A stretch of 47,034 bases of DNA. It comes from Pseudomonas syringae pv. cilantro (lineage in GTDB: Bacteria > Pseudomonadota > Gammaproteobacteria > Pseudomonadales > Pseudomonadaceae). Position numbers and translations under genes: made by a program. Every line of letters starts with the position of its first letter. Positions within the stretch are counted from its first letter, which is position 1. The notes under the pieces are model-generated. The model saw only the letters and a list, made by a program, of their open reading frames with translations, searched no databases and was not told the origin of the DNA. Shown here piece by piece: positions 23,482 to 33,452 of the stretch. The stretch covers positions 256,253 through 303,286 of the forward strand of contig NZ_LGLN01000081.1 in NCBI RefSeq assembly GCF_001293775.1. The letters are read 5' to 3'.

Positions 23482-24803
23482 ACCCGCGTCTGGCCGCCGC
23501 CAAGGCGCTCGCCGCCGTGCTCAGCGGCAAGGCGTCGCTGAACAGCTCGCTGCCCACGCAACTGGACAAGGTCGAGCTGCGTGATCGCGGTCTGACCCAG
23601 GATCTGGCATTTGGCACAGCACGCTGGCAGCCGCGTCTGTCGGCGCTGGCCGCCAAACTGTTACAAAAGCCGTTCAAGGCTGCCGATGCCGATGTCGAGG
23701 CGCTGCTGCTGGTGGGCCTTTATCAGCTGTTTTACAGCCGTATCCCTGCGCACGCAGCCATTGGCGAGACCGTCGGCTGCGCCGACAAGCTGAAAAAGCC
23801 GTGGGCCAAAGGCTTGCTCAACGCTGTGCTGCGTAATGCACAATGCGATGGCGAGGCGATGCTGATCGAACTGGAACACGACCCGGTGGTGCGCACCGCC
23901 CACCCGCGCTGGTTGCAAAAAGCCCTGAAAGCCGCATGGCCTGAACAGTGGGAAGCCATCTGCGCAGCCAACAACGCGCACCCGCCGATGATCTTGCGGG
24001 TCAACCGCCGCCATCACAGTCGCGATCAGTACCTTGAGCTGCTGAATACTGCCGGGCTGCAAGCCAGTGCCTGCACGTTCAGTCAGGACGGCATCGTGCT
24101 GGCCGAACCGTGTGACGTGCGCTCGCTGCCCGGTTTTGCCGAAGGCTGGATCAGCGTTCAGGACGAAGCCGCGCAACTGGCCGCCGACCTGCTGGAACTG
24201 GCCCCCGGCCAACGTGTGCTCGACGCCTGCTGCGCGCCGGGTGGCAAGACCTGCCATCTGCTGGAAGTGCAGCCGCAACTGAGCGCCGTGGTGGCCGTGG
24301 ATCTGGAAGCCAAGCGTCTGGTGCGCGTGCGTGAAAACCTCGACCGGCTGGGCCTCGACGCCGAGCTGATCGCCGCCGACGCCCGCGACACTGCCAGTTG
24401 GTGGGACGGCACGCCGTTCCAGCGCATCCTGCTCGACGCGCCGTGCTCGGCCACCGGGGTGATTCGTCGTCACCCGGACATCAAGCTGACCCGCCAGCTG
24501 GATGACATCGCCGCACTCGCGACCTTGCAAGGTGAGCTGCTCGACGCGCTTTGGCCTACGCTGCAAGTAGGCGGCATGCTGGTGTACGCGACCTGTTCAA
24601 CGCTGCCGACCGAAAACACCGAGGTCATCGAAGCGTTTCTGGCCCGGACGTCGGGGGCCAGAGAGCTGGATATCGCCGGGCAGGCCGGGCAGCCAGCGGC
24701 CGGCATCAAGCAGGCGCATGGTCGCCAGTTGCTGGCCCAACAGGGCGGTCACGATGGTTTCTACTACGCCAAACTGATCAAGATCGCGACGGCGCGGGAG
24801 TAA
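23478..24803 (+). CDS. rsmB: 16S rRNA (cytosine-967-C5)-methyltransferase
   Basis: 441 residues. The N-terminal NusB-like RNA-binding domain (about 1-140: AAAKALAAVLSGKASLNSSL, FYSRIPAHAAIGETV) is joined to a SAM-dependent m5C methyltransferase. Seen: SVQDEAAQLAADLLEL, the SAM loop VLDACCAPGGKTCHLLE, LLDAPCSATGVIRRHPDIK with the release Cys, and VYATCSTLPTENTEVI with the catalytic Cys. It acts on the 30S head. The start overlaps fmt (ATGA), and the end runs into trkA with 4 bases between. Confidence 0.95.
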   Translation: MNPRLAAAKALAAVLSGKASLNSSLPTQLDKVELRDRGLTQDLAFGTARWQPRLSALAAKLLQKPFKAADADVEALLLVGLYQLFYSRIPAHAAIGETVGCADKLKKPWAKGLLNAVLRNAQCDGEAMLIELEHDPVVRTAHPRWLQKALKAAWPEQWEAICAANNAHPPMILRVNRRHHSRDQYLELLNTAGLQASACTFSQDGIVLAEPCDVRSLPGFAEGWISVQDEAAQLAADLLELAPGQRVLDACCAPGGKTCHLLEVQPQLSAVVAVDLEAKRLVRVRENLDRLGLDAELIAADARDTASWWDGTPFQRILLDAPCSATGVIRRHPDIKLTRQLDDIAALATLQGELLDALWPTLQVGGMLVYATCSTLPTENTEVIEAFLARTSGARELDIAGQAGQPAAGIKQAHGRQLLAQQGGHDGFYYAKLIKIATARE

Positions 24804-24807
24804 GCAG

Positions 24808-26181
24808 TTGAAAATCATCATTCTCGGTGCAGGTCAGGTCGGCGGTACGCTGGCCGAACATCTGGCGGGCGAAGCCAACGACATCACGGTGGTCGACACC
24901 GATGGCGACCGCTTGCGCAATCTGGGCGACCGTCTGGACATCCGCACCGTGCAGGGCAAAGGCTCGTATCCGGCAGTGCTGCGCCAGGCGGGTGCCGACG
25001 ATGCCGACATGCTGGTCGCGGTCACCAGCAGCGACGAAGCCAACATGATTGCCTGTCAGGTGGCCTACACGCTGTTCCATACGCCCACCAAGATCGCGCG
25101 GATTCGCGAGTCGGCCTATCTGACGCGTGCAGGCCTGTTCGACAAGACCGCAATCCCGGTCGACGTACTGATCAGCCCGGAACAAGTGGTGACCAATTAC
25201 ATCAAGCGGCTGATCGAATACCCCGGCGCGTTGCAGGTGATCGACTTCGCGGAAGGCAAGGCGCAACTGGTCGCAGTCAAAGCCTATTACGGCGGGGCGC
25301 TGGTGGGTCAGCAATTGCGCCAGTTGCGCGCGCACATGCCCGATGTCGACACCCGCATTGCAGCGATCTACCGGCGCGACCGGGCGATCCTGCCGCGAGG
25401 TGACACGGTCATCGAAGCCGACGACGAAGTGTTTTTCATCGCGGCAAAAGCAGACATTCGTGCAGTGATGGGCGAGCTGCGGCGGCTTGACGAAAACTAC
25501 AAGCGCATCGTCATCGCAGGCGGCGGCAACATCGGTGAACGCCTGGCCGAGGCCATTGAAAGCCGTTATCAGGTCAAAATCATCGAAATGAACCCGGCGC
25601 GCTGCCGCTACCTGTCGGAGAACCTCGACAGCACGGTGGTGCTGCAGGGCAGCTCATCGGACCGCGACCTGTTGCTGGAAGAAAATATCGGTAACACCGA
25701 CCTGTTTCTGGCGCTGACCAACGACGACGAAGCCAACATCATGTCGTCGCTGCTGGCCAAACGGCTGGGCGCGCGCAAGGTGATGACGCTGATCAACAAC
25801 CCGGCCTATGTCGATCTGGTGCAGGGCGGCGAAATCGACGTCGCGGTCAGCCCGCAACTGGCAACCATCGGCACATTGCTGGCCCATGTGCGACGCGGCG
25901 ATATCGTCAGCGTGCACTCGCTGCGCCGTGGCGCGGCGGAAGCCATCGAAATCGTCGCGCACGGCGATTCGAGGTCCAGCAAGGTCGTCGGTCGCGCCAT
26001 CAAGGACATCAACCTGCCGACCGGCACGGCGATTGGCGCAATCATCCGCGACGAGCAAGTGTTGATTGCCCATGACATCACTATGATCGAGTCCGGCGAC
26101 CACGTGATCATGTTTCTTGTGGATAAAAAGTGCATCCGCGAAGTCGAGCGGCTGTTCCAGGTAGGGCTGAGCTTTTTCTGA
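24808..26181 (+). CDS. trkA: Trk K+ uptake regulatory subunit TrkA
   Basis: 457 residues with a TTG start; the ribosome site GGGAG straddles the rsmB stop codon 4 bases earlier. Two tandem RCK units are visible: MKIIILGAGQVGGTLAEHL (NAD-binding, residues 1-125) with its RCK_C part, and RIVIAGGGNIGERLAEAIE from ~233 with its own RCK_C (VGRAIKDINLPTGTAIGAII). The protein is a peripheral cytosolic ring that gates the TrkH/TrkG channel in response to nucleotides. The channel gene is not in the window. The rare start codon may keep expression low relative to rsmB. Confidence 0.95.
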   Translation: MKIIILGAGQVGGTLAEHLAGEANDITVVDTDGDRLRNLGDRLDIRTVQGKGSYPAVLRQAGADDADMLVAVTSSDEANMIACQVAYTLFHTPTKIARIRESAYLTRAGLFDKTAIPVDVLISPEQVVTNYIKRLIEYPGALQVIDFAEGKAQLVAVKAYYGGALVGQQLRQLRAHMPDVDTRIAAIYRRDRAILPRGDTVIEADDEVFFIAAKADIRAVMGELRRLDENYKRIVIAGGGNIGERLAEAIESRYQVKIIEMNPARCRYLSENLDSTVVLQGSSSDRDLLLEENIGNTDLFLALTNDDEANIMSSLLAKRLGARKVMTLINNPAYVDLVQGGEIDVAVSPQLATIGTLLAHVRRGDIVSVHSLRRGAAEAIEIVAHGDSRSSKVVGRAIKDINLPTGTAIGAIIRDEQVLIAHDITMIESGDHVIMFLVDKKCIREVERLFQVGLSFF

Positions 26182-26321
26182 ACAGCGGCCAGACTGACTG
26201 AACCTCTTGCCGGCCGGCCCGGTCGGCAACGCTCGTCGACTCGGGCGAATTCTCTCTGGGTGCGTGTATCACAGACACACGCACCATGCCTTCACGGGCT
26301 TTATCAGGGAGAACACACACA

Positions 26322-28685
26322 ATGTCTGAATCCGAAAATTCCCAGGCCCCGCTACAAGGCTCGCAGACCGACGGCTCGGCCGCTGGCGGCTGGCCTGCGC
26401 TGAATGCGGTCAACAAACACCTACTGCACCAGCACGTGCTGCTCAAGGGCAACCGCACCTTGCTGTCCATGAACAAGCCCGGCGGCTTCGATTGCCCCAG
26501 CTGTTCCTGGCCGGATCCAAAGAAGCCGCACACCTTTGAATACTGTGAGAACGGTGCCAAGGCGCTGGCCTGGGAGTCGACCAAAAAACGCGTGACGCCT
26601 GAGTTTTTCGCCCAACATACAGTCACTGAGCTGGCCACCTGGAGCGATCACGACCTGGAAGCAGAAGGCCGTATTACCGAGCCGATGCGCTACGACGCCG
26701 CCAGTGACAAATACCTGCCCGTCACCTGGGATCAGGCTTTTGCCGAAATCGGTGAGGAGCTGCGCCATTTGAGCGACCCATGGAAGCTGGAGCTGTACAC
26801 CTCCGGACGCACCTCGAACGAAGCCGCGTTTCTGTATCAGCTGTTTGGCCGGATGTACGGCATGGCCAATTTCCCTGACTGCTCGAACATGTGCCACGAG
26901 ACCACTAGCGTGGCGCTGCCCGAATCGATCGGCGTCGGCAAGGGCACCACGACGCTGGAGGATTTCGAGAACGCGGACGCGATTTTCATCATCGGCCAGA
27001 ACCCCGGGACCAACAGCCCGCGCATGATGTCCGAGCTGCACGCCGCCGCACGGCGGGGCGCCAGCATCATCTCGTTCAACCCGCTGCGCGAAAAAGCGCT
27101 GGTGCGCTTTGCCTCGCCGCAGGACCCGCGCGACATGCTCAGTCGCAGCGGCGTGAAAATCAGCTCTCAGTATCATCAGGTCAGAATCGGCGGCGACATG
27201 ATTGCGCTGCAGGGCGTCTGCAAAGCAGTCATCGCGGCGGATGATGTGGCGCAGCGGGAAGGCCTGCCGCGCGTGCTGGATGTGGATTTCATTGCAGAAC
27301 ACACCCACGGCCTGGAGCGCTACGCCGACTACTGCCGACAGTTGCCGTGGGACACCATCGAGCGCCATTCGGGCCTGACGCGTCAGGCCATGGAAGACAT
27401 CGCGGCGGTCTACATGCGTTCGGAGCGGGTCATTTGCTGCTGGGGCATGGGCGTCACTCAGCACAAGCGTGGCGGCGACGCGATGCAGCAGATCATCAAC
27501 CTGCTGCTGTTGCGCGGCAACATTGGCAAGCTAGGTGCGGGGGCTTGTCCGGTACGTGGGCATTCCAACGTACAGGGCGACAGGACCATGGGCATCTACG
27601 AAAAAGCCGGCGAGCCGTTTCTGGCCAGCATGAGCAAGGTGTTCGGTTTCGAGGCGTCCAGAAAAAAAGGTCACTCCGTAGCCGAGACCTGCGAAGCCTT
27701 GCTGCGTGGCGAGGTGGAAGCCCTCATTTCCATGGGCGGCAATTTATTCCGCGCCATTCCGGACATCGACGTGATCTGCCCGACCGTCAGCCGCCTGAGA
27801 ATGACCGTGCTGGTCAACACCAAGCTCAACCGCAGCGCGACGGTGCATGGTCAGAAAGCCTTTTTGCTGCCATGCGTGGCGCGCTCGGAACTGGACATGC
27901 AGAACGGCGTGGCGCAAACCATTACGGTCGAAGACTCGATGTCGATGGTGCATGGGTCGACCGGCATGCTGGAACCTGCGTCGAAACACCTGATTTCCGA
28001 AGTGGCGATCATCGCCGGTATCGCCAAGGCGACGCTTGCGCCCAATCCCAAGGTGGACTGGGACAGCTACGTGAACCACTACGGCCGGATTCGCGACAAG
28101 ATCGAAGAGGTAATGCCCGAGCAGTTTTACGACTTCAATCAGCGCATCCTCGAACCCGGAGGGTTCCGTCTGCCCAATGCCGCCAGTGAGCGCAAGTGGG
28201 ACACCGAGTCGGGCAAGGCCAACTTTCTCTTTCCCGAAGGCATCTACGACGAAGACGACACGCCGCCGGGCGCCGAGCATCTGCAGTTGATGACGATCCG
28301 CAGCCATGATCAGTTCAACACCACTGTGTATTCCAACGATGACCGCTACCGGGATATCTACGGCGACCGCATGGTGGTGATGCTCAACCCGCAGGATATC
28401 GAGCGCCTGGGGCTGAAGGCCGGGGATTACATAGAGTTTCAGACGGCGCTGGACCCGAGCACGCCGCGGCGCGCACCGGGCTTCAAAGTCATCCCCTTCG
28501 ACGTGCCGCAAGGCTGCTGCGCCGCGTACTATCCGGAAACCAACGGCCTGCTGCCCTTGGCCAATCGCGACAGCCGCAGCAACACACCGGCGGCGAAGTC
28601 CATCCCGGTGAACCTGGTGCGGATGAGCCCGGAGGGCATGCAAGTGGCATTGGAGCGGCGTGGGTTGATAGCGGCGGCGAGTTAG
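26322..28685 (+). CDS. FdhF/YdeP-family molybdopterin oxidoreductase
   Basis: 787 residues from the ATG at 26322 (GGGAG 12 bases upstream). A DMSO-reductase-superfamily protein of the YdeP type: CPSCSWPDPKKPHTFEYCENG at the N-terminus, then ELYTSGRTSNEAAFLYQLF, and GANFPDCS-like NFPDCSNMCHETTSVALPES. These are followed by DAIFIIGQNPGTNSPRMM, and a C-terminal cofactor-binding domain with MTIRSHDQFNTTVYSNDDRY and RDSRSNTPAAKSIPVN. There is no Tat signal, so it is cytosolic. YdeP in E. coli is linked to acid resistance; the substrate of the family is not established. A REP-like sequence follows the stop. Confidence 0.88.
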   Translation: MSESENSQAPLQGSQTDGSAAGGWPALNAVNKHLLHQHVLLKGNRTLLSMNKPGGFDCPSCSWPDPKKPHTFEYCENGAKALAWESTKKRVTPEFFAQHTVTELATWSDHDLEAEGRITEPMRYDAASDKYLPVTWDQAFAEIGEELRHLSDPWKLELYTSGRTSNEAAFLYQLFGRMYGMANFPDCSNMCHETTSVALPESIGVGKGTTTLEDFENADAIFIIGQNPGTNSPRMMSELHAAARRGASIISFNPLREKALVRFASPQDPRDMLSRSGVKISSQYHQVRIGGDMIALQGVCKAVIAADDVAQREGLPRVLDVDFIAEHTHGLERYADYCRQLPWDTIERHSGLTRQAMEDIAAVYMRSERVICCWGMGVTQHKRGGDAMQQIINLLLLRGNIGKLGAGACPVRGHSNVQGDRTMGIYEKAGEPFLASMSKVFGFEASRKKGHSVAETCEALLRGEVEALISMGGNLFRAIPDIDVICPTVSRLRMTVLVNTKLNRSATVHGQKAFLLPCVARSELDMQNGVAQTITVEDSMSMVHGSTGMLEPASKHLISEVAIIAGIAKATLAPNPKVDWDSYVNHYGRIRDKIEEVMPEQFYDFNQRILEPGGFRLPNAASERKWDTESGKANFLFPEGIYDEDDTPPGAEHLQLMTIRSHDQFNTTVYSNDDRYRDIYGDRMVVMLNPQDIERLGLKAGDYIEFQTALDPSTPRRAPGFKVIPFDVPQGCCAAYYPETNGLLPLANRDSRSNTPAAKSIPVNLVRMSPEGMQVALERRGLIAAAS

Positions 28686-28729
28686 CGCTCAGCGTTGTCA
28701 GCGACTTTTGAGCCGTCCGGAAAACATGA

Positions 28730-28830
28730 CTTTGTGGGAGCGGACTTGTCCGCGAAGACGGTCTGGCGGATCAGCGATCTCCATAGCCTCTTCGCGAGCG
28801 AGCTCGCACACACAGATTCCGCCCTCCGGC
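28730..28830. repeat. REP-like palindromes
   Basis: GTGGGAGCGGACTTGTCCGCGAA, with inner palindrome GCGGACTTGTCCGC, is followed by TTCGCGAGCGAGCTCGCAC in opposite orientation. They share modules with 15860-16031. They sit between the convergent ydeP-like and acyltransferase genes. Confidence 0.65.
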
Positions 28831-28884
28831 CAGAACCGAAAGCGCACTTGCGTATAACGCTGAGTGCCCCACGCCCAATCGTTC

Positions 28885-29772
28885 CTAATACCAGCGCGCT
28901 TCGCCCGGCGGGCGTTTCTTGAAGCGTTTCATGGTCCACATGTACTGGCTCGGGTAGGCCCGCACGTATTTCTCGACCACTTTGCTCATCGCCGCTGCCG
29001 AGGTTTCGGTGTCGGTGCTGTACATGTCTTCGGGAGCCGCCTCCAGCACAACCTTGTAGCCCGAGCCATCCGGAAGGCGCATGGCGTGCAGGAACACGCC
29101 GACTGCCTTGCCACCGGCGAGCATGTTCGGCACAAACTTGCTGGTCAGGGCCATGGTGCCGCAGAACGGCACGAAGATACCGGCTGATTCCGCCGGCTCC
29201 GGATCGGCCGGAATGCCCACCGAACCGCCTTTGCGCACTTCCTTGATGACGCTGAGAATGCCTTCCTTGGTCGACGCCGCCACCCGGTTGCCCAGTTGCA
29301 CGCGCTGTTTGCGCAGCAGGTCATCCACCGCCTTCAACTTGGGCGGACGATAGAAGATGATCGGCTTGCACTGGCTGCAATAGAAATGATTGAGCACTTC
29401 CCAGTTGCCCAGGTGGCTGGTAATCCCGACCACGCCCTTGCCAGACGCCAGCGCGTCCTTGAGCACATCGAGCCCTTCGACTTCACGCACCAGATTGATC
29501 GATTTTTGTGCAGGCCAGATCCATGCGCAGGCGCTTTCGGTGAGCGTCTTGCCGATGTCCATCAGGCTGCGGCCGACCAGCTTTTCCAGCTCGGGCTCGC
29601 TCAGCTCCGGAAAACACTTGGACAGATTGATCCGCGCCACTTCGCGCGAGCGGTTGGGCAGCTTCCACATCAACCAGCCGATGGCCGTGCCAACCCACTG
29701 CACGGCTCGCCACGGCAGCAGGGCAAACAATCGCAGTGCGCCGACCATTACGGCGCCTTTGAACTTATCCAC
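28885..29772 (-). CDS. LpxL/HtrB-type lipid A secondary acyltransferase
   Basis: 295 residues. An inner-membrane-bound acyltransferase of the LpxL/LpxM family that adds a secondary acyl chain to Kdo2-lipid A. Seen: an N-terminal hydrophobic helix (LFALLPWRAVQWVGTAIGWL), then NLSKCFPELSEPELEKLVG. The H-x4-E catalytic motif is in GITSHLGNWEVLNHF, with FYRPPKLKAVDDLLRKQR and GSVGIPADPEPAESAGIFVPF after it. Its place next to tag matches the P. aeruginosa gene for one of the two HtrB-like laurate transferases. Which acyl chain and position it serves is not shown here. It probably forms an operon with tag upstream, 37 bases away. Confidence 0.88.
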   Translation of the reverse strand: MDKFKGAVMVGALRLFALLPWRAVQWVGTAIGWLMWKLPNRSREVARINLSKCFPELSEPELEKLVGRSLMDIGKTLTESACAWIWPAQKSINLVREVEGLDVLKDALASGKGVVGITSHLGNWEVLNHFYCSQCKPIIFYRPPKLKAVDDLLRKQRVQLGNRVAASTKEGILSVIKEVRKGGSVGIPADPEPAESAGIFVPFCGTMALTSKFVPNMLAGGKAVGVFLHAMRLPDGSGYKVVLEAAPEDMYSTDTETSAAAMSKVVEKYVRAYPSQYMWTMKRFKKRPPGEARWY

Positions 29773-29809
29773 AGATGACTCCCAGATTATCGAGGCGGGT
29801 AGTGTAACG

Positions 29810-30361
29810 TCAGCGGCTCAGGATCGCGTACCGATCACAATCGACCGTGTGGTCCATGACCATGCCGCTGGCCTGCATATAGGCATAACAGATGGTAGGG
29901 CCGACAAACGTGAAACCGGCCTTTTTCAGCGCCTTGCTCATCGCCTCGGCTTCAGGGGTAATGGCCGGCACTTCGCTGCGATCCTTGAAATGGTTGATCT
30001 TCTGTTTGCCACCGACAAACGACCAGAGCAGGCCGACCGGGTCTTCCAGCGCCAGCCAGGCCCGTGCATTGGTGCGCACGGCCTTGAGCTTGAGACGGTT
30101 GCGGATGATGGTCGGATCGAGCATCAACGCTTCAATTTCGGCGTCGCTCAAGTCCGCCAGCCGCTCGACATCGAAGCCGTGCAGCACCTCGCGATAACGC
30201 GCCCGACGCTTGAGAATCGTGATCCACGACAGCCCCGCCTGGAACCCTTCGAGCAAAAGCAACTCGAAGAGCTTCTGCGCATCGCGCAGCGGCACTCCCC
30301 ACTCCTGATCGTGATAAGCGACGTACAGGGGGTCTTCGTTGCACCAAAAGCAGCGTGTCAT
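29810..30361 (-). CDS. tag: 3-methyladenine DNA glycosylase I
   Basis: 183 residues. Excises 3-methyladenine from alkylated DNA. The zinc-snap residues are all visible: Cys4 (TRCFWCNEDP) and His17 (YVAYHDQEWGVP), with HTVDC near residues 175-179. Catalytic-pocket Glu38 and Trp46 are in LFELLLLEGFQAGLSWITIL. It is cytosolic. It is divergent from glyQ with about 80 bases between, the ancestral Pseudomonas arrangement. Confidence 0.95.
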   Translation of the reverse strand: MTRCFWCNEDPLYVAYHDQEWGVPLRDAQKLFELLLLEGFQAGLSWITILKRRARYREVLHGFDVERLADLSDAEIEALMLDPTIIRNRLKLKAVRTNARAWLALEDPVGLLWSFVGGKQKINHFKDRSEVPAITPEAEAMSKALKKAGFTFVGPTICYAYMQASGMVMDHTVDCDRYAILSR

Positions 30362-30440
30362 AGGGCTCCCAGGAGTGGACGTGCGGCCGAATCGGGTATA
30401 CTCCCGCTCTTTGAATCGCAGCCCAGCACAGGTGAAATTT

Positions 30441-31388
30441 GTGAGCCAGCCTACGCCAGCCGTGCGTACCTTCCAAGACTTGATCCTCGCCCTCCAGCAA
30501 TACTGGGCAGAACAAGGTTGCGTGGTACTTCAGCCCTACGATATGGAAGTAGGCGCCGGCACGTTCCACACTGCCACGTTTCTGCGCGCCGTAGGCCCGG
30601 AAACCTGGAATGCCGCTTACGTACAGCCCAGCCGTCGCCCGACTGACGGCCGTTACGGCGAGAATCCGAACCGCCTGCAGCATTACTATCAGTTTCAGGT
30701 GATTCTCAAGCCCAACCCGGACAACTTCCAGGAACTGTACCTGGGCTCGCTCAAGCACATCGGCCTCGATCCGCTGGTGCACGACGTGCGTTTTGTCGAA
30801 GACAACTGGGAATCGCCGACGCTGGGCGCCTGGGGTCTGGGCTGGGAAATCTGGCTCAACGGCATGGAAGTTTCGCAGTTCACCTACTTCCAGCAGGTCG
30901 GCGGCATTGAGTGCTACCCGGTCACCGGCGAAATCACTTACGGCCTCGAACGTCTGGCGATGTACCAGCAGGGCGTGGACTCGGTCTACGACCTGGTCTG
31001 GGCTGACGGCCCGTTCGGCAAAGTGACTTATGGCGATGTGTTCCACCAGAACGAGGTGGAACAGTCGACCTACAACTTCGAGCACGCCAACGTCGACAAA
31101 CTGTTCGAACTGTTCGATTTCTACGAAAGCGAAGCCGCACGCCTGATCGAGCTGGAATTGCCATTGCCGGGCTACGAAATGGTTCTCAAGGCCTCGCACA
31201 CCTTCAACCTGCTGGATGCCCGCCGCGCGATTTCCGTGACCGCGCGTCAGCAATACATCCTGCGCGTGCGCACGCTGGCCCGCTCGGTGGCTCAGGCCTA
31301 CCTGCAAGCCCGTGCCCGCCTCGGCTTCCCGATGGCGCCGCCTGATCTACGCGATGAAGTATTGGCCAAGCTGGAGGCAGCGCAATGA
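30441..31388 (+). CDS. glyQ: glycyl-tRNA synthetase alpha subunit
   Basis: 315 residues from a GTG at 30441 (AGGTG 7 bases upstream), giving MSQPTPAVRTFQDLILALQQ as in other Pseudomonas. A GTG three codons earlier overlaps the ribosome site. This class II catalytic subunit of the alpha2beta2 enzyme shows GCVVLQPYDMEVGAGTFH, PSRRPTDGRYGENPNRLQHY (motif 2 region), FVEDNWESPTLGAWGLGWE and EITYGLERLAMYQQGVDSVY. It overlaps glyS by four bases (ATGA), which keeps the subunits equimolar. Confidence 0.97.
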   Translation: MSQPTPAVRTFQDLILALQQYWAEQGCVVLQPYDMEVGAGTFHTATFLRAVGPETWNAAYVQPSRRPTDGRYGENPNRLQHYYQFQVILKPNPDNFQELYLGSLKHIGLDPLVHDVRFVEDNWESPTLGAWGLGWEIWLNGMEVSQFTYFQQVGGIECYPVTGEITYGLERLAMYQQGVDSVYDLVWADGPFGKVTYGDVFHQNEVEQSTYNFEHANVDKLFELFDFYESEAARLIELELPLPGYEMVLKASHTFNLLDARRAISVTARQQYILRVRTLARSVAQAYLQARARLGFPMAPPDLRDEVLAKLEAAQ

Positions 31389-33439
31389 GTGCTCAAGATT
31401 TTCTGGTCGAACTGGGCACCGAAGAACTGCCACCCAAGACCCTCGTTTCGCTGGCCGACGCCTTTCTGGCCGGTATTGAAAAAGGCTTGCAGGGCGCAGG
31501 TCTGACCTACAGCGCCAAGCAGGTCTACGCCGCGCCGCGCCGTCTGGCCGTGCTGATCACCGCACTGTCCACGCAACAACCGGATCGCAGCGTCAACCTC
31601 GACGGCCCGCCGCGTCAGGCCGCGTTCGACGCCGAAGGCAATCCGACCCAGGCAGCGCTGGGCTTCGCCAAGAAGTGCGGCGTCGACCTGAGCGAGATCG
31701 ATCAAAGTGGTCCGAAACTGCGTTACAGCCAGACCATCCTCGGCAAGCCGACCCTGTCGCTGCTGCCGACCATCGTCGAAGACTCGTTGAACGACCTGCC
31801 GATTGCCAAGCGCATGCGCTGGGGTGCTCGCAAGGAAGAGTTCGTGCGGCCGACCCAATGGCTGGTCATGCTGTTCGGTGATCAGGTCGTCGATTGCACG
31901 ATCCTCGCCCAGAACGCGGGTCGTCACTCTCGCGGCCACCGTTTCCACCACCCGGAAGACGTGCGTATTTCCTCGCCTGCCGGTTACCTCAGCGACCTGC
32001 GCGCTGCCTATGTGCTGGCCGACTTCAACGAACGTCGCCAGATCATCAGCAAGCGCGTCGAAGAGCTGGCTGCCCAACAGGAAGGCACCGCCATCGTGCC
32101 GCCAAGCCTGCTGGATGAAGTTGCCGGTCTGGTCGAGTGGCCAGTGCCGCTGGTGTGCTCGTTCGAGGAGCGTTTCCTTGAAGTGCCGCAAGAAGCCCTG
32201 ATCACCACCATGCAGGACAACCAGAAGTATTTCTGCCTGCTGGATGGCGATGGCAAGCTGCTGCCGCGTTTCATCACGGTCGCCAACATCGAGAGCAAGG
32301 ACCCGGCCCAGATCATCGCCGGTAACGAGAAGGTGGTTCGTCCACGCCTGACCGATGCCGAGTTCTTCTTCAAGCAGGACAAGAAGCAGAAGCTGGAAAC
32401 CTTCAACGACCGCTTGAAGAACGTCGTGTTCCAGGCCCAGCTGGGCAGTGTGTTCGACAAGGCCGAGCGTGTTTCGAAGCTTGCCGCCTACATCGCACCC
32501 CGTATAGGCGGCGACGCCCAGCGTGCGGCGCGTGCCGGTCTGCTGTCCAAGTGCGACCTGTCGAGTGAAATGGTTGGCGAATTCCCGGAAATGCAGGGTA
32601 TCGCCGGTTATTACTACGCCAAGGCCGATGGCGAGGCAGACGATGTCGCGCTGGCGCTCAACGAACAGTACATGCCACGCGGCGCAGGCGCCGAACTGCC
32701 TACCACGCTGACTGGCGCGGCGGTTGCCATCGCTGACAAGCTGGACACGCTGGTCGGGATCTTCGGTATCGGCATGCTGCCCACCGGCAGCAAAGACCCG
32801 TATGCGTTGCGCCGTGCGGCGCTGGGTATCCTGCGGATCCTGATCGAGAAAAAACTCGATCTGAACCTGGTCGAGACCGTGAAGTTCGCGGTCACGCAAT
32901 TCGGGGCGAAGATCAAGCCAGCCGGTCTGGCGGAGCAGGTGCTCGATTTCATCTTCGACCGCCTGCGTGCGCGCTATGAAGACGAAGGCGTCGATGTGGC
33001 GGTTTACCTCTCGGTGCGTGCCCTGCAACCGGCTTCGGCGCTGGATTTCGATCAGCGCGTCCAGGCGGTTCAGGCGTTCCGCAAACTGCCGCAAGCGGCC
33101 GCACTGGCTGCCGTGAACAAGCGCGTGTCGAACCTGCTGAGCAAGGCCGAAGGCAATATTGCCCAGACCGTCGAGCCCAAGTACTTCGACAACGCCAACG
33201 AGTTCTCGCTGTACTCGGCGATTCAGCAGGCTGACCATGCGATTCAGCCAATGGCTGCCGAGCGTCAGTACAGCGAATCGCTGGCGCGTCTGGCGATGCT
33301 GCGTGAGCCGGTCGATGCGTTCTTCGAAGCCGTGATGGTCAACGCGGAAGACGCCAACGTGCGTGCCAACCGTTATGCCCTGTTGTCGCGTTTGCGCGGC
33401 CTGTTCCTCGGCGTTGCCGATATCTCGCTGCTGGGCTGA
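31385..33439 (+). CDS. glyS: glycyl-tRNA synthetase beta subunit
   Basis: 684 residues, the usual length. Binds tRNA(Gly) and completes the alpha2beta2 enzyme. Seen: the N-terminal FLVELGTEELPPKTLVSLAD, AAPRRLAVLI, WGARKEEFVRPTQWLVMLF and the HD-like middle (GLLSKCDLSSEMVGEFPEMQ, GIAGYYYA). IGMLPTGSKDPYALRRAALG comes next, then a C-terminal anticodon-binding domain ending RLRGLFLGVADISLLG. Translation is coupled to glyQ. The large open frame on the opposite strand is a codon-bias shadow. Confidence 0.97.
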   Translation: MSAQDFLVELGTEELPPKTLVSLADAFLAGIEKGLQGAGLTYSAKQVYAAPRRLAVLITALSTQQPDRSVNLDGPPRQAAFDAEGNPTQAALGFAKKCGVDLSEIDQSGPKLRYSQTILGKPTLSLLPTIVEDSLNDLPIAKRMRWGARKEEFVRPTQWLVMLFGDQVVDCTILAQNAGRHSRGHRFHHPEDVRISSPAGYLSDLRAAYVLADFNERRQIISKRVEELAAQQEGTAIVPPSLLDEVAGLVEWPVPLVCSFEERFLEVPQEALITTMQDNQKYFCLLDGDGKLLPRFITVANIESKDPAQIIAGNEKVVRPRLTDAEFFFKQDKKQKLETFNDRLKNVVFQAQLGSVFDKAERVSKLAAYIAPRIGGDAQRAARAGLLSKCDLSSEMVGEFPEMQGIAGYYYAKADGEADDVALALNEQYMPRGAGAELPTTLTGAAVAIADKLDTLVGIFGIGMLPTGSKDPYALRRAALGILRILIEKKLDLNLVETVKFAVTQFGAKIKPAGLAEQVLDFIFDRLRARYEDEGVDVAVYLSVRALQPASALDFDQRVQAVQAFRKLPQAAALAAVNKRVSNLLSKAEGNIAQTVEPKYFDNANEFSLYSAIQQADHAIQPMAAERQYSESLARLAMLREPVDAFFEAVMVNAEDANVRANRYALLSRLRGLFLGVADISLLG

Positions 33440-33452
33440 CAAGGGATCGCTG